A stretch of DNA of 64,000 bases from Catenulispora pinistramenti (GCF_018274385.1 NZ_JAAFYZ010000008.1:1-64000), one strand, 5' to 3'; numbered from the stretch's first letter, positions 46,432 through 55,499 are shown. Program-made: numbers and translations. Notes: generated by a model not told the origin, from the letters alone.

Positions 46432-47483
46432 CTTGCCGGGACGTCGGTGACGCCCCTGGTCAGGCCGGGTGAGTACGCGGCGCCGTCAACAGTGCGCGTA
46501 CGGTTCGCGGGGTCGTTCAGGTGTGCGGTGTGGACGGCCGTCCCGGCTATCGCCAGCGCCAGGACCAGCGCCATGGTGCCGAAGCCGAGCCCGTTGAGCA
46601 GCCGCACCTGCTGCTCACGGGGCGCCCGGCCCCGCCCGAAGGCCCGGATCAGCTCCGGGGCGAAGGCGTAGACCGCGCCGATCAGCGCGCCGGCCACCAC
46701 CCCGCCGACGTGGTCGCGCCAGTCGATGTTGGTGTCCTGCAACGGGATCACGATGTTGATGATCAGCACCACCACGATCATCCCGGGGTCCAGGATCTTG
46801 CGCCGCAGCCCGATCACCACCAGGCAGCCGAAGACCGCCGAGATCGCGCCGGAGGCGCCCAGGCTGGCCGGGCTCAGCGGGGTCATGAACCAGTAGGACG
46901 TCACCGCCCCGGCCAGCCCGCCGACCAGGTAGACCAGCAGGAACCGGAGCCGGCCGAGCAACGCCTCCAGCATCGGGCCGATGAAGAACAGCGAGATCAT
47001 GTTCGAGGCGATGTGTATCAGGTTCGCGTGCAGGAACATCGAGGTGAACAGCCGGTACCACTCGCCGTTGGCGACGCCTATCGGCTGGCCGTCCACCCAG
47101 GTGCCCTTGGCGATCAGCTCCAGCCGCATGTCCAGGGTGTTCACCTGGGCCACCTGGCCGTCGCCGACGCCGACCTGCGAACTGCCGATGATGTGCTGCA
47201 GGCCGAACATCACGAAGTTCAGCGCGATCAGGCTGTAGGTGACCACCGGCACCACCCGGGGCCGCAGCACCGCCCCGAACGGGGACCGGGCCTTGGGCAC
47301 CTGCTGGTTGCCGCCGCGCACGCAGTCCGGGCACTGGAACCCGACCGAGGCCGGCACCATGCACTCCGGGCAGATCCGGCGGTCACAGCGGGTGCAGCGG
47401 ATCTGCGCCTCCCGCCCCGGATGCCGGTAGCAGGCTTGGAGGTCGGGCGCTGGCGCGGAGGGGCTGCCTGGCGGCATCGTCAC
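46392..47483 (-). CDS. Rhomboid family intramembrane serine protease
   Basis: 363 residues. The N-terminus has a B-box-like zinc finger (C-T-R-C-D-R-R-I-C-P-E-C, then C-P-D-C). Six or more membrane helices follow. Catalytic Ser is in L-G-A-S-G-A-I-S and His in D-H-V-G-G-V-V-A-G; N-L-I-H-I-A-S-N-M is the helix-2 motif. It cleaves single-pass membrane proteins within the bilayer; the substrate is unknown. The C-terminal 40 residues are soluble, and the final codons are made of DnaA boxes. Confidence 0.94.
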   Translation of the reverse strand: MTMPPGSPSAPAPDLQACYRHPGREAQIRCTRCDRRICPECMVPASVGFQCPDCVRGGNQQVPKARSPFGAVLRPRVVPVVTYSLIALNFVMFGLQHIIGSSQVGVGDGQVAQVNTLDMRLELIAKGTWVDGQPIGVANGEWYRLFTSMFLHANLIHIASNMISLFFIGPMLEALLGRLRFLLVYLVGGLAGAVTSYWFMTPLSPASLGASGAISAVFGCLVVIGLRRKILDPGMIVVVLIINIVIPLQDTNIDWRDHVGGVVAGALIGAVYAFAPELIRAFGRGRAPREQQVRLLNGLGFGTMALVLALAIAGTAVHTAHLNDPANRTRTVDGAAYSPGLTRGVTDVPASYPQASGTYPHWG

Positions 47484-47585
47484 GGTGATCCTTCTGCCAC
47501 GGGTTCCGGTTTCGATCGGCCGGTTCGAATGTAGAGGAAACGAACACGCGGGGCACGGAGTTTCCTCCGGCCCCGCGCGGCAGGC

Positions 47586-48140
47586 TCAGCCTTCGCGACG
47601 CTCGACCGTGATCGACTCGATGACCACCGGCTCCAGCGGGCGGTCCTGGTCGGCGGTGGGGACGGCCGCGATCTGGTCCACGACCTTGCGGCTGCCCTCG
47701 TCCACGACCTCACCGAAGATCGTGTGCTTGCCGTTCAGGTGGGTCGGCCGGCGCGGGGTCGGCACGGTGATGAAGAACTGCGAGCCGTTGGTGCCCCGGC
47801 CGTTGCGGATGCCCGCGTTGGCCATGGCCAGCAGGTAGTCGCGGTCGTTGAAGGTCTGGTCCGGGTGCGGTTCGTCGTCGAAGACGTAGCCCGGGCCGCC
47901 GAAGCCCTGGCCCAGCGGGTCGCCGCCCTGGATCATGAACTGCGGGATGATCCGGTGGAAGACCGTGCCGTTGTACAGCGGTTTGGTCGACTTCTCGTTG
48001 GTCTCCGGATGCGTCCACTCCCGGGTCCCCTCCGCCAGACCCACGAAGTTGGCGACGGTCTTCGGCGCGTAGTCCGGAAGCAACCGCACGACGATATCGC
48101 CGTGGTTGGTCTTGATGGTGGCGTACAGGTTCTCGGCCAC
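47586..48140 (-). CDS. ppiA: Cyclophilin-type peptidyl-prolyl isomerase
   Basis: 184 residues from GTG 48140 (A-E-N-L-Y-A-T-I-K-T-N), chosen for the GAAAGG site upstream; a start at 48182 would add 14 residues. The cyclophilin core is complete: V-F-H-R-I-I-P-Q-F-M-I-Q-G-G-D, Arg in the active site, G-S-Q-F-F-I-T, L-N-G-K-H-T-I-F-G-E-V. It catalyses cis-trans isomerisation before proline, probably in the cytoplasm since no signal peptide is seen. Confidence 0.95.
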   Translation of the reverse strand: MAENLYATIKTNHGDIVVRLLPDYAPKTVANFVGLAEGTREWTHPETNEKSTKPLYNGTVFHRIIPQFMIQGGDPLGQGFGGPGYVFDDEPHPDQTFNDRDYLLAMANAGIRNGRGTNGSQFFITVPTPRRPTHLNGKHTIFGEVVDEGSRKVVDQIAAVPTADQDRPLEPVVIESITVERREG

Positions 48141-48361
48141 AGTCTGTTGCCTTTCGGTTTCTGTCGTATGGACGCTCTCCATCCTCGCACGGAAGCACGC
48201 TCACCCTCTGGGTAGCCCCAATGGCCCTGAGTGAGATTGTCGGAAGGGTGGGCCGGGCAGGCACGACTTCGAGCCGCTTGCCAGGTCGACCCTGCTTCCG
48301 GCGGCGCTGCCCGGCGGGGCCGCCGGCAGCGGTGAACAGGTTAAGTAAGGGAGAGGCGAGG

Positions 48362-48967
48362 ATGAGGATGCCGTTCAGCCACGAAGAGCCGCAGAGCCGT
48401 CTGGAGCGCGTGCGCTGTGCTGTGCGCGACCGGACCTCTGGCGCCGCCCACTCGGTCTCCGGTGCGGCCGGGACCGCCCAGTCCGCGGCGGCCAACGCCG
48501 CCGGCGTCGCGCAGGACACCGCCCAGCAGGTCGCAGGACGGGCCACGGTGGTCGCGCACCAGGTGGCCGACCGCGCGTCGGTCGCCGCCGCGGTGCTGGC
48601 CGAGCGCGCCCGCCCGGTGGCCTCCGAGGCCGCGTCCCGCGGCGGCGCGGCCTGGCAGGTCATTCTGCACGGCGCGCCCCAGCCCTCGCCGATGTCCCGG
48701 GTGGCCGCGGTCATGCCGGTCGCGGTGACCACCGTCGCCCGCCGCGGCCGGGCCCCGCTGGGCCTGATGGCCATCGGCGCCCTGGGCGCGGTCGGCCTGC
48801 TGTGGTGGCGCCGCTCCCGGGCCGGTGCCGACAGCGTCTGGATCCTCGACTCGGACAGCGACGTCGAGCCGGTCGGCCGCTGGCAGGAGGGCGACCGCCG
48901 CGGCGGTGCCGACGACACCGCCATGGATCCCGGCCGCCGCGAGTCCCCGGCCAACCGCTGGCCCTGA
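48362..48967 (+). CDS. DUF5324-like membrane protein
   Basis: 201 residues. The first 140 residues are Ala-rich and helical (A-A-G-T-A-Q-S-A-A-A-N-A-A-G, V-A-D-R-A-S-V-A-A-A-V), followed by one membrane helix (L-M-A-I-G-A-L-G-A-V-G-L-L-W-W) and an acidic C-terminus. The pattern and the place near ppiA, crgA and a rhomboid gene resemble DUF5324 proteins of Streptomyces. Function unknown. ATG 48362 has GGGAGAGG upstream. Confidence 0.75.
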   Translation: MRMPFSHEEPQSRLERVRCAVRDRTSGAAHSVSGAAGTAQSAAANAAGVAQDTAQQVAGRATVVAHQVADRASVAAAVLAERARPVASEAASRGGAAWQVILHGAPQPSPMSRVAAVMPVAVTTVARRGRAPLGLMAIGALGAVGLLWWRRSRAGADSVWILDSDSDVEPVGRWQEGDRRGGADDTAMDPGRRESPANRWP

Positions 48968-49037
48968 GCCCCGACCCCGCTGGCCCTGAGCCGCCGACCG
49001 GCGCGGACCCGACCACCCACCGAAAGGCGTTCCGCCC

Positions 49038-49829
49038 ATGATCGCCGTCGCGCTGGGCCTGATCGGCCTCGTGGTCATGATCGCTACCGGCGTGGCCGCC
49101 TCCAGCACCGCCGACGACCACCTGACCTTTCTGGGAGTCGGCGTCCAGACCACCACGGCCCAGGTCTTCCTGACCGGCGCGATATTCGGCTGGGTCTTCG
49201 TCATCGCCCTATGGCTGCTGCGGCTCGGTATGCACCGCTCCGGCGAGCGCTGCGCCCAACTCGCAGCCCGCCGCAGCCGCCGTGCCACCGACTGGCTGGG
49301 CTTCACCGAGAGCGACGCCGACGACGACGGCTGGGCAGCCTGGAGCGACTGGGGCGTGCTGGGGCGGCGCCCGGGGAACGAGGGGCGCGGGGCGGAGCCG
49401 GGCGGGATCCGCTTCCGCACCTTGCCGCCGCTCGGCGCTGACGGTGACGTCGGCGGAGGTGCCAGTGCGAGTGCCGGTGCCGGCACCGACGCCGGTTGGT
49501 CGCGGAGCGCTCGGTCGGCTGGCGGCGACGACATCCGACCCAAGCGGGTCGTCGGCCGGACCGGCCCGACTCGTTACGGTCGCAGCACCCCATGGCGTCC
49601 CGGCGGCGGCGCTGACAAGACAAACCGGACCATCGCAAGCACATCGGACCAGCCGTACCCGCTGCGCGGCAGCCACCCGCCGCGCCCAGTCACAGGGCGC
49701 CCCGGTATCGGCATGGACAGCGGCACTCAACGCCGCGAGATCGGCGGCGGCCCCGGCCCGATGCCGGGCGAGAACCGCGGACCCGAAGGCGAGCACAGCC
49801 CCGGCGAGGGCGGTCAGCAGACTGGCTAG
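49038..49829 (+). CDS. Membrane protein, C-terminal extent doubtful
   Basis: 263 residues as read. Residues 1-100 look genuine, with two membrane helices (A-L-G-L-I-G-L-V-V-M-I-A-T-G-V and F-L-T-G-A-I-F-G-W-V-F-V-I-A-L). From about 49440 codon bias decays, and the rest is antisense to the TadE-like gene on the minus strand. The overlap of about 620 bp is unusual; the true stop was probably lost or the tail is not conserved. ATG 49038 follows CGAAAGG. Confidence 0.65.
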   Translation: MIAVALGLIGLVVMIATGVAASSTADDHLTFLGVGVQTTTAQVFLTGAIFGWVFVIALWLLRLGMHRSGERCAQLAARRSRRATDWLGFTESDADDDGWAAWSDWGVLGRRPGNEGRGAEPGGIRFRTLPPLGADGDVGGGASASAGAGTDAGWSRSARSAGGDDIRPKRVVGRTGPTRYGRSTPWRPGGGADKTNRTIASTSDQPYPLRGSHPPRPVTGRPGIGMDSGTQRREIGGGPGPMPGENRGPEGEHSPGEGGQQTG

Positions 49830-49880
49830 GAACGCGGCGTAGATCGTCGCCGAGCCGCGGTCAGGGGCTCGGGTCGGCAT
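49209..49880 (-). CDS. TadE-like protein (Rv3654c type)
   Basis: 223 residues as read. The first 130 match the secretion-neighbourhood TadE-like family: R-G-S-A-T-I-Y-A-A-F-L-A-S-L-L-T-A-L-A-G, A-R-H-R-A-G-A-A-A-D-L-A-A-L-S-A-A, and Q-R-V-R-L-V-R-C. It is a pseudopilin-like protein of the Tad/Flp apparatus encoded upstream. The remaining 90 residues run antisense into the divergently read membrane gene and are probably an unconserved extension. It is the last gene of the tad operon. Confidence 0.78.
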   Translation of the reverse strand: MPTRAPDRGSATIYAAFLASLLTALAGAVLAFGSAVLARHRAGAAADLAALSAAVHADTGAPCDWARRVAAAQRVRLVRCACDGPVCLVSAAAGTPWGAATVTSRAGPADDPLGSDVVAASRPSAPRPTGVGAGTGTRTGTSADVTVSAERRQGAEADPARLRPAPLVPRAPPQHAPVAPGCPAVVVGVALGEAQPVGGTAAAAGCELGAALAGAVHTEPQQP

Positions 49881-49973
49881 GGGGGGTCCTCACTTTCGGT
49901 ATGCGGCTCTGTCTGGGCTATTTGCGAGCGCTGGCTATCGGTGTTCGGTGTCTGGACCGAGATGTGGTTCTGG

Positions 49974-50357
49974 TCAGGGGTCCGGGTCGGTGCCGGGATC
50001 CTCGCTTTCTGTCGTGGTCTCATCTGCCTCGTAGGCCTCGGCGTGCACCGTGAAGGCGTGCAGCAGCGGCACCGCGGCTACCGGCGCTGAGATCGAGACG
50101 TGGATCAGGCCGTTCTCGGTGGTGATGTGCACTGAGCTGTCGGGGGCGGCGCGGGTGACGGCGGCTTTGACTTCTGCGGGCGACTCGCCGCGGGCCGTGG
50201 CTCGGGCCGCGAGGCGGGCGGCGTCGAGGCAGCGGATCTGGGTCGCCATGCCGGCCAGGACGCCGGCGAGTGCCAGGGTGAGGAGCAACAGGCTGGGGAT
50301 GGCCAGGGCCGCCTCCACTGTCGCGTAGCCGGCGTCGGGGGGTCTTCGGCCGGGCAT
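49974..50357 (-). CDS. TadE-family minor pilin
   Basis: 127 residues. The TadE signature D-A-G-Y-A-T-V-E-A-A-L-A-I-P and a single long hydrophobic helix (L-L-L-L-T-L-A-L-A-G-V-L-A-G) at the N-terminus are present, followed by R-C-L-D-A-A-R-L-A-A-R-A. The tail is rich in Glu, Asp and Thr. The start overlaps the stop of the pilin-like gene (ATGA). It is probably a pseudopilin that primes or tips the Flp-type fibre. Confidence 0.88.
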   Translation of the reverse strand: MPGRRPPDAGYATVEAALAIPSLLLLTLALAGVLAGMATQIRCLDAARLAARATARGESPAEVKAAVTRAAPDSSVHITTENGLIHVSISAPVAAVPLLHAFTVHAEAYEADETTTESEDPGTDPDP

Positions 50358-50533
50358 CAGAAGGCCGTGTTCATGGCTTTGCGCAGGACGGCGGTGAGGC
50401 CGTCCTGGACCATCGGGCTTGTGATCACCTTGTACAGGATCACGGCGAAGGCGCAGGCGGCGAGGGTGCCGAGGGTGTACTCGACGGTGGACATGCCGTC
50501 GTCGCGCCTGAGGCGGTGCAGGGTGTGTCGCAT
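50357..50533 (-). CDS. DUF4244 / Flp-type pilin
   Basis: 58 residues. R-R-D-D-G-M-S-T-V-E-Y-T-L-G-T-L-A precedes a hydrophobic helix (A-C-A-F-A-V-I-L-Y-K-V-I), the layout of DUF4244 major pilins, with Gly and Glu of the prepilin peptidase site. It overlaps the TadE gene by three bases. Likely the main fibre subunit. Confidence 0.9.
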   Translation of the reverse strand: MRHTLHRLRRDDGMSTVEYTLGTLAACAFAVILYKVITSPMVQDGLTAVLRKAMNTAF

Positions 50534-50564
50534 GGTTCTGACTTTCTGTCTTGCTGCCGGTTGG

Positions 50565-51269
50565 TCAGAGCAGGTGGTGGGCCAGGCCCAGGGCGATGGG
50601 GATGACTCCGATCAGGACGAAGGCGGGCAGGAAGCAGCCGGCCAGTGGTGCGACGCCGCGCACTCCGGCCCGGCGGGCGGCCGCGGTGCTCGCGGCATGG
50701 CGTTCCTTGCGGAGATCTGTTGCGCAGGCGCGGATCATGGCGACCGGTGGGGCGCCGGTCAGGCCGGCCCGGCCGATGGCCTCGGCGACCGGGCGCAGTC
50801 CGGGCTCGCCGGCCACCACGCGCCAGGTGGTGACCGGGTTGCCGCCGAGCCGGAGCAGGTGCGCGACTTCCTGGAAGCGGTCGGCCAGCTCAGCTGCCGC
50901 GTGCTCGCCGAGGGTGGTGAGCCGGCCGGCCGGGCGCAGGCAGTAGGCGACGACTTCGGCGGCGCGCAACGGATCGGCGCCGGAGGCCAGGCATGCGGCC
51001 AGCAGGTCCGCGGCCACCGGGCAGATGCGGGCCGTCGCCTGGCCCTGCCGCGTCCTTCGGCGGGCCAGGCTCCAAGGGTTGTGTCTCAGCCTTTTGAGAA
51101 ACCCGGACCAGGGCCGGGTGTGCGCCGGATCCGTCGCGCCCTCTGGTGCGGTCAGGAAGGCCAGGCGTCGGGCCGGGCGGTTCGGCCGACGCTGCGGCCA
51201 GCACAGCACCGACACGCCCGCCGAGACGCCGGCCGCGATCCCGGTGAACGCGACGCCCAGGACGTTCAC
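50565..51269 (-). CDS. tadC: TadC-like type II secretion F-domain membrane protein
   Basis: 234 residues from GTG 51269, chosen for GGAGG (seven bases upstream) and the GTGA overlap with the previous gene. The T2SSF domain is at about 90-210 (D-L-L-A-A-C-L-A-S-G-A-D-P, E-V-A-H-L-L-R-L-G-G). The C-terminal membrane helix is hydrophobic (F-L-P-A-F-V-L-I-G-V-I-P-I-A). It is one half of the inner-membrane platform of the Tad system. Confidence 0.88.
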   Translation of the reverse strand: MNVLGVAFTGIAAGVSAGVSVLCWPQRRPNRPARRLAFLTAPEGATDPAHTRPWSGFLKRLRHNPWSLARRRTRQGQATARICPVAADLLAACLASGADPLRAAEVVAYCLRPAGRLTTLGEHAAAELADRFQEVAHLLRLGGNPVTTWRVVAGEPGLRPVAEAIGRAGLTGAPPVAMIRACATDLRKERHAASTAAARRAGVRGVAPLAGCFLPAFVLIGVIPIALGLAHHLL

Positions 51270-52078
51270 GACAGCGCCTCCGCCGATCGTGCGATGCGGT
51301 CCATCCACAGCACGCCGCCGAGCACGAGCGCGATGCCCAGCACCAGACACGTCTCGCCGACCCCGGTGTGCAGCAGCATGGGGACCGGCGAGAGCCCCAT
51401 CCCGGAGCCGATGACCAGCCCGACCACCGGCAGCAGCGCCAGCAACCGGGCCGAGGTGCGGATCCCGGCGAGTTCGGCGTCCAGCTCCCGGCGTTGGGCC
51501 CGTTCAGCCCGCAGCCCGTCGGCCAGCTCCCCGATCGCCGCTGTCATCCCGGCGCCGCCCTCGGCGACCTGCCAGCACGCGGCCAGCGCGGCCAGGGCCT
51601 CGCGGCCCGGTGTCCCGGCGGCCGAGCGCAGCACGGTGACCACGTCGTCGCCGGTGCTGAGCGGTCCGGCGAGATACACCGCCAGGTCCGGGCACGCGCC
51701 GTTGGCCGCGTCCCGCAATGCCTCGCGCGCCTCGCGCCCGGCGTGTAGTTCGGAACGGACGGTGACGCAGAGTTCGATGATCTCGGTCCGTCGGCGCTCG
51801 ACGGCCAGCCGTGCGGTGTGCGCCGTCCACGCCCGATGGGCCCGCCACGCACCGAACGGAACCAGGAACGCCAGAACCGTCGAGCGGGCCAACAGCGAAC
51901 TGAGGATGCCCAACGCGATCGCCGACAACGCCGTCGGCCACGCCCCGGACAGCCGCAACCGCCACCTCGGCCCCTTGGGCTGGCCCAGTACCGCGGTCTC
52001 CAGACGACGGCGCGCGCCGGGGCCGGGAAACGCCAGTACCGCTGAAGCCGCCAGCAGTCCGGCCAACGCGGCGCTCAT
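51266..52078 (-). CDS. tadB: TadB-like type II secretion F-domain membrane protein
   Basis: 270 residues from ATG 52078, which has GAGGGGG upstream and overlaps the TadA stop. The T2SSF core (I-I-E-L-C-V-T-V-R-S-E-L-H-A-G, W-Q-V-A-E-G-G-A-G-M) is flanked by membrane helices (L-L-A-A-S-A-V-L-A-F, L-A-L-L-P-V-V-G-L-V). It partners TadC in the platform on which the TadA ATPase acts. Confidence 0.9.
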   Translation of the reverse strand: MSAALAGLLAASAVLAFPGPGARRRLETAVLGQPKGPRWRLRLSGAWPTALSAIALGILSSLLARSTVLAFLVPFGAWRAHRAWTAHTARLAVERRRTEIIELCVTVRSELHAGREAREALRDAANGACPDLAVYLAGPLSTGDDVVTVLRSAAGTPGREALAALAACWQVAEGGAGMTAAIGELADGLRAERAQRRELDAELAGIRTSARLLALLPVVGLVIGSGMGLSPVPMLLHTGVGETCLVLGIALVLGGVLWMDRIARSAEALS

Positions 52079-53508
52079 CGGTGGCCCCCTCTGCGTGCCG
52101 GTGCGGGGCCGTAGTCGGCGACGAACGGCTCGTCCGGACCGGCTTCGTCGCCGCCCGGCGCGTTCTTCAGCACCGGCAACAGCCGATCGGCCGCGGCCAA
52201 CGCCTCCTGCCAACTGTCGAGGTGGTCCAGCCCGGCGTCAGGACCTTGGTTCTCCGGTTCCGGCGCGGGATCGTCGGGCGTCTCACGGATCTCCAGGCCC
52301 AGCAACCGGCTCAGGCGTTCGGCCCCGGCGCCGTACGTCGCCGTGCCCGCGGCGTCGAAGTCCACGGCGGGGAGTACCTGCGTCTCCGCGAACCCGCGCT
52401 CGATGACGCCGATCGAAGCCAGGCGCCGTTTTCCCTTCTCCCGCACCAGATGCACGACCGCCTGCACCGCGGAGGCGAGCTGCGCGTGCAGCGCACCCTG
52501 TGACAACCCGGCCGGGGCGGCGAGGGCTTCGACCCGGGCCACGACGTCCTCGACCCCGTTGGCGTGCAAAGTGGCCGCGCAGCCGTCGTGCCCGGTGTTC
52601 ATCGCGGCCAGCAGTTCCAGCACCTCGGGCCCGCGCACCTCGCCGACCACGACCCGGTCCGGCCGCATCCGCAACGCCTGCCGCACCAACGTCCGCAGGT
52701 TCACCGCGCCGCGGTTCTCCTGGTTCGCGATCCGGCATTGCAGCCGGGCCACGTGCGGATGGTCGACGACCACCTCGGCGCACTCCTCGGTCACCACGAT
52801 CCGCTCGTCCGCCGGCACCAGGCCGAGCAGCGCGCCGAGCAGCGTGGTCTTACCGCTGCCGGTGCCGCCGGTGACCAGATACGACAGCCGGGCGGTGGCG
52901 ATGGCCTGGAGGAGGTGCGCGCCGTGTTCGGTGGTCAGTCCCCCGGCGGTCAGCCGTTCCATGGTGAAGGCCCGGCGTGGCGGGACCCGTAACGAGATCA
53001 GCGTTCCGCGCACGGCTACCGGAGGCAGCACCGCGTGCAGCCGGGCGCCGTCCGGCAGGACGCCGTCGACGCACGGTGCCGCGTCGTCGAGCCGGCGCCC
53101 GGCGTGGGCGGCCAGCCGCTGCGCGAGGCGCCGCACCGCGGTCTCGTCGGGGAAGCGCACGTCGGCGCGGCTCAAGGTCCCGGCCCGCTCGATCCACACC
53201 GAGTCCGGCGCGTTGACCAGGACGTCGGTGACCTCCGGGTCGGACAGGAACCGGTCCAGCACACCGGCGCCGGTGAGTTCGGAGCGGACCTGGTACGCCG
53301 CGGCGCGCAGATCACGGCCGTCCAGCATGCATCCCTCGGCCCGCAGCGCGGCGAGGATGGCTTGCATGTCGACCCGTACCGGCGGGGTGGCCAGCCGAGT
53401 GCGGACCCGGTCCACGAGCGCCGCGTTCAGCCGCAACCGCTCGGCTCCGGGCAAGGGACCCGAGGACATGGGCGAGGGCGACGACTTGACGGGCGGCGGG
53501 ATGCTCAT
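52075..53508 (-). CDS. tadA: TadA/CpaF-type secretion ATPase
   Basis: 477 residues. The CpaF/TadA N-terminal domain (F-L-S-D-P-E-V-T-D-V-L-V-N) leads to the ATPase core: Walker A G-G-T-G-S-G-K-T-T, Asp box E-R-I-V-V-T-E-E-C-A-E, Walker B P-D-R-V-V-V-G-E-V-R-G, and the His box. It powers assembly of Flp-type pili. The C-terminal 60 residues are acidic and Pro-rich. ATG 53508 overlaps the upstream CpaE-like stop. All catalytic motifs are intact. Confidence 0.95.
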   Translation of the reverse strand: MSIPPPVKSSPSPMSSGPLPGAERLRLNAALVDRVRTRLATPPVRVDMQAILAALRAEGCMLDGRDLRAAAYQVRSELTGAGVLDRFLSDPEVTDVLVNAPDSVWIERAGTLSRADVRFPDETAVRRLAQRLAAHAGRRLDDAAPCVDGVLPDGARLHAVLPPVAVRGTLISLRVPPRRAFTMERLTAGGLTTEHGAHLLQAIATARLSYLVTGGTGSGKTTLLGALLGLVPADERIVVTEECAEVVVDHPHVARLQCRIANQENRGAVNLRTLVRQALRMRPDRVVVGEVRGPEVLELLAAMNTGHDGCAATLHANGVEDVVARVEALAAPAGLSQGALHAQLASAVQAVVHLVREKGKRRLASIGVIERGFAETQVLPAVDFDAAGTATYGAGAERLSRLLGLEIRETPDDPAPEPENQGPDAGLDHLDSWQEALAAADRLLPVLKNAPGGDEAGPDEPFVADYGPAPARRGGHR

Positions 53509-55235
53509 GCCGCCGCCCGGGACTCGGAGCCGCGCCGTCCGGACGGCAGGCCGAACAGGTCGTCCAGGAAGGACCGGCAGAAGGCGGAAACGCTGCCCCG
53601 GGCGCTGGAGCCCGGCGGCTCGCCGTGCTCGGCGGCGGCCGACAGCCGGCGGTCCGCGCCGATCACCCCGGCCAGCGGCAGCCCGCCCATCACATCCGTT
53701 ATGTCCAGCGGTTCCAGACCGCCGGGCGCGGGCAGCCGGACCACCACCCGCAGGTCCGGGGTGACCAGTCGGACCGCCGCGGCCAACTGCGAGGCCGCGG
53801 CCGAGGCCCGCACCTCGGCCGGCACCACCATGAGCGTCACGTTCGCCAGTGCCAGCGCCTCGGTCGCGGCCTCGTCGAGGGCCCGTGGCAGGTCCACCAC
53901 GACCAGATCGCCGGCCTGGGCCAACGCGGTCAGCACGGCGCGCACCGGTTCGGCGGCGACCGCGGGCAGCGGGATGTCGGTGCGGGTGTGCGGCCATGTG
54001 AGGACCGGCAGACCGCGATGTGGCCGGGCGGCGACCGTCGCCCGGGAGTCCACTCGGCCGGAAACCGCGGAGCCGCTACCGCCTTGCCGAGATCCCTCTG
54101 AATCAGAGTTTTCCAGCGCGATCACGCTCGCCCGGGAAAGGGATTCCGCTGATGAACCGTCAGCATTGATCCGGCGCCCGGCGCGGTGCGGTCCGGCGGT
54201 TTCCTTCCGGCTCGGCGAACCGCCGCCGGACCACAGATCGTCGTCGATGTCCGGGACTGCGCCGTCATACCCGGCTCCGGGGCCGAACAAGGGATTCCCG
54301 GATCCGTCGGCAATGTCGGCGCCATGGACGCCCGGGTCCGAGGACAGCCACGGGTCCGCCTTCGCCGGATCCGCCGGCGACCCGCTGTCGTACCAGGGGT
54401 CCTCGTCGGCCCCCGGCCGGGCCCCGAGCCAGCCGGGACCGTCGTCCTCGCCGGGCCGGGCACGTGGCCAGGCCAGCACCGGCAACCGGTCCGCGCCTTC
54501 CTCGGTGAAGCCCAGGCCCGCGGCCAGCCCGTGCCGGGAGTGCGCGGCGTAGGTCGGCAGCGCTTCGCGCAGGGAACGGCCGCACAGCCTGCCGTCCCGC
54601 CACTGGGCCAGCTCCGACCAGCGCGGCCCGGGCTCGGTCTCCAGGCCGAAGAGCAGGTCGATACCGCCGCCGGCCGGGTCCAGGTCGACCAGGGTGGAGC
54701 GCAGGCCGCGCCGGGTGCCGGCCAGGGCCAGCGCGGCGGCCAGGGTCGAGCCACCGGCGCCGCCGCGTCCAGATAGCACGGCGACCACCGCCCCGGGCTC
54801 CTCGCGCGGGCTGTCGGCCTCGGCGAGCATGCCGGCCAGCCAGCGCTCGCAGTCCGGCAGGATCAGCACGTGCGCGGCGCCCACAGCGCTGCCTCGCTGC
54901 CAGACCGAGGCGTCGTCCAGATCGCGGCCGATCAGCGCGACCTCCGGTCTGCGGGGCAGTCCGGCCCGGGCCACCTCGCCGGTCTGGTCCGCGCCGATCA
55001 GCACCAGCGGCGCGGCGGCCCAGCGGCGGCGCGCGGCGCTGGGCCCGGGCACGATCTCGATCCGCACCCCGGCCTCGGCGGCGATCCGCAACAGCGCGTC
55101 GGCCAGTGCCGGGTCGGCGGTCACGGCCAGCGGCGCCGGGGCCGCGGCGGGCCCCTGACCTGGCTGTGCGCCGGGATCCGGGCGGCGGGTCCGGCCCGGT
55201 CGGCCGGACCCTGGATGCTGCGTGAGGTCTCGCAT
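53505..55235 (-). CDS. CpaE/Ssd-like (septum-site-determining type) ATPase-fold protein
   Basis: 576 residues. An N-terminal receiver-like region is followed by a MinD/ParA-type domain with deviant P-loop S-G-R-G-G-A-G-G-S-T (about 155-164) and V-D-L-D-P-A-G-G-G. The second half carries V-V-D-L-P-R-A and V-V-P-A-E-V-R-A. Between them is an insertion of about 140 residues rich in Asp, Gly, Ser and Pro (about 265-405), not usual in the family. In mycobacteria the relative Ssd (Rv3660c) affects septation; in Tad systems CpaE localises the pilus machine. First gene of the tad operon. Confidence 0.88.
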   Translation of the reverse strand: MRDLTQHPGSGRPGRTRRPDPGAQPGQGPAAAPAPLAVTADPALADALLRIAAEAGVRIEIVPGPSAARRRWAAAPLVLIGADQTGEVARAGLPRRPEVALIGRDLDDASVWQRGSAVGAAHVLILPDCERWLAGMLAEADSPREEPGAVVAVLSGRGGAGGSTLAAALALAGTRRGLRSTLVDLDPAGGGIDLLFGLETEPGPRWSELAQWRDGRLCGRSLREALPTYAAHSRHGLAAGLGFTEEGADRLPVLAWPRARPGEDDGPGWLGARPGADEDPWYDSGSPADPAKADPWLSSDPGVHGADIADGSGNPLFGPGAGYDGAVPDIDDDLWSGGGSPSRKETAGPHRAGRRINADGSSAESLSRASVIALENSDSEGSRQGGSGSAVSGRVDSRATVAARPHRGLPVLTWPHTRTDIPLPAVAAEPVRAVLTALAQAGDLVVVDLPRALDEAATEALALANVTLMVVPAEVRASAAASQLAAAVRLVTPDLRVVVRLPAPGGLEPLDITDVMGGLPLAGVIGADRRLSAAAEHGEPPGSSARGSVSAFCRSFLDDLFGLPSGRRGSESRAAA

Positions 55236-55349
55236 GGCGGCTCCCTGGGGGCGATGTCCACTGTGGATCTAGGCCCGCCTTCGGTCGGCGGGCCACCGGC
55301 CCACGGTCGCCGAGGAATCGCAGAGTGCGCCAGAACGGCCGGAAGCACT

Positions 55350-55358
55350 TGTGGATAA
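55350..55358 (-). promoter_or_regulatory. DnaA box (perfect match)
   Basis: TGTGGATAA on the plus strand (TTATCCACA on the minus). It lies 142 bp left of the 13-bp repeat array. Confidence 0.55.
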
Positions 55359-55499
55359 ACCCGGGTTCGGGAAAACCGCTATCCCCCGTTTGGCGCAGCG
55401 GCTACGCGGTTATTGGATGCGGAGTCTTAGTTCGTGTACGAACTTGTGGATTTCTCAGGGAAGCGCAAACCCGCCCGGATATCCGGACATCGGTCGTCG

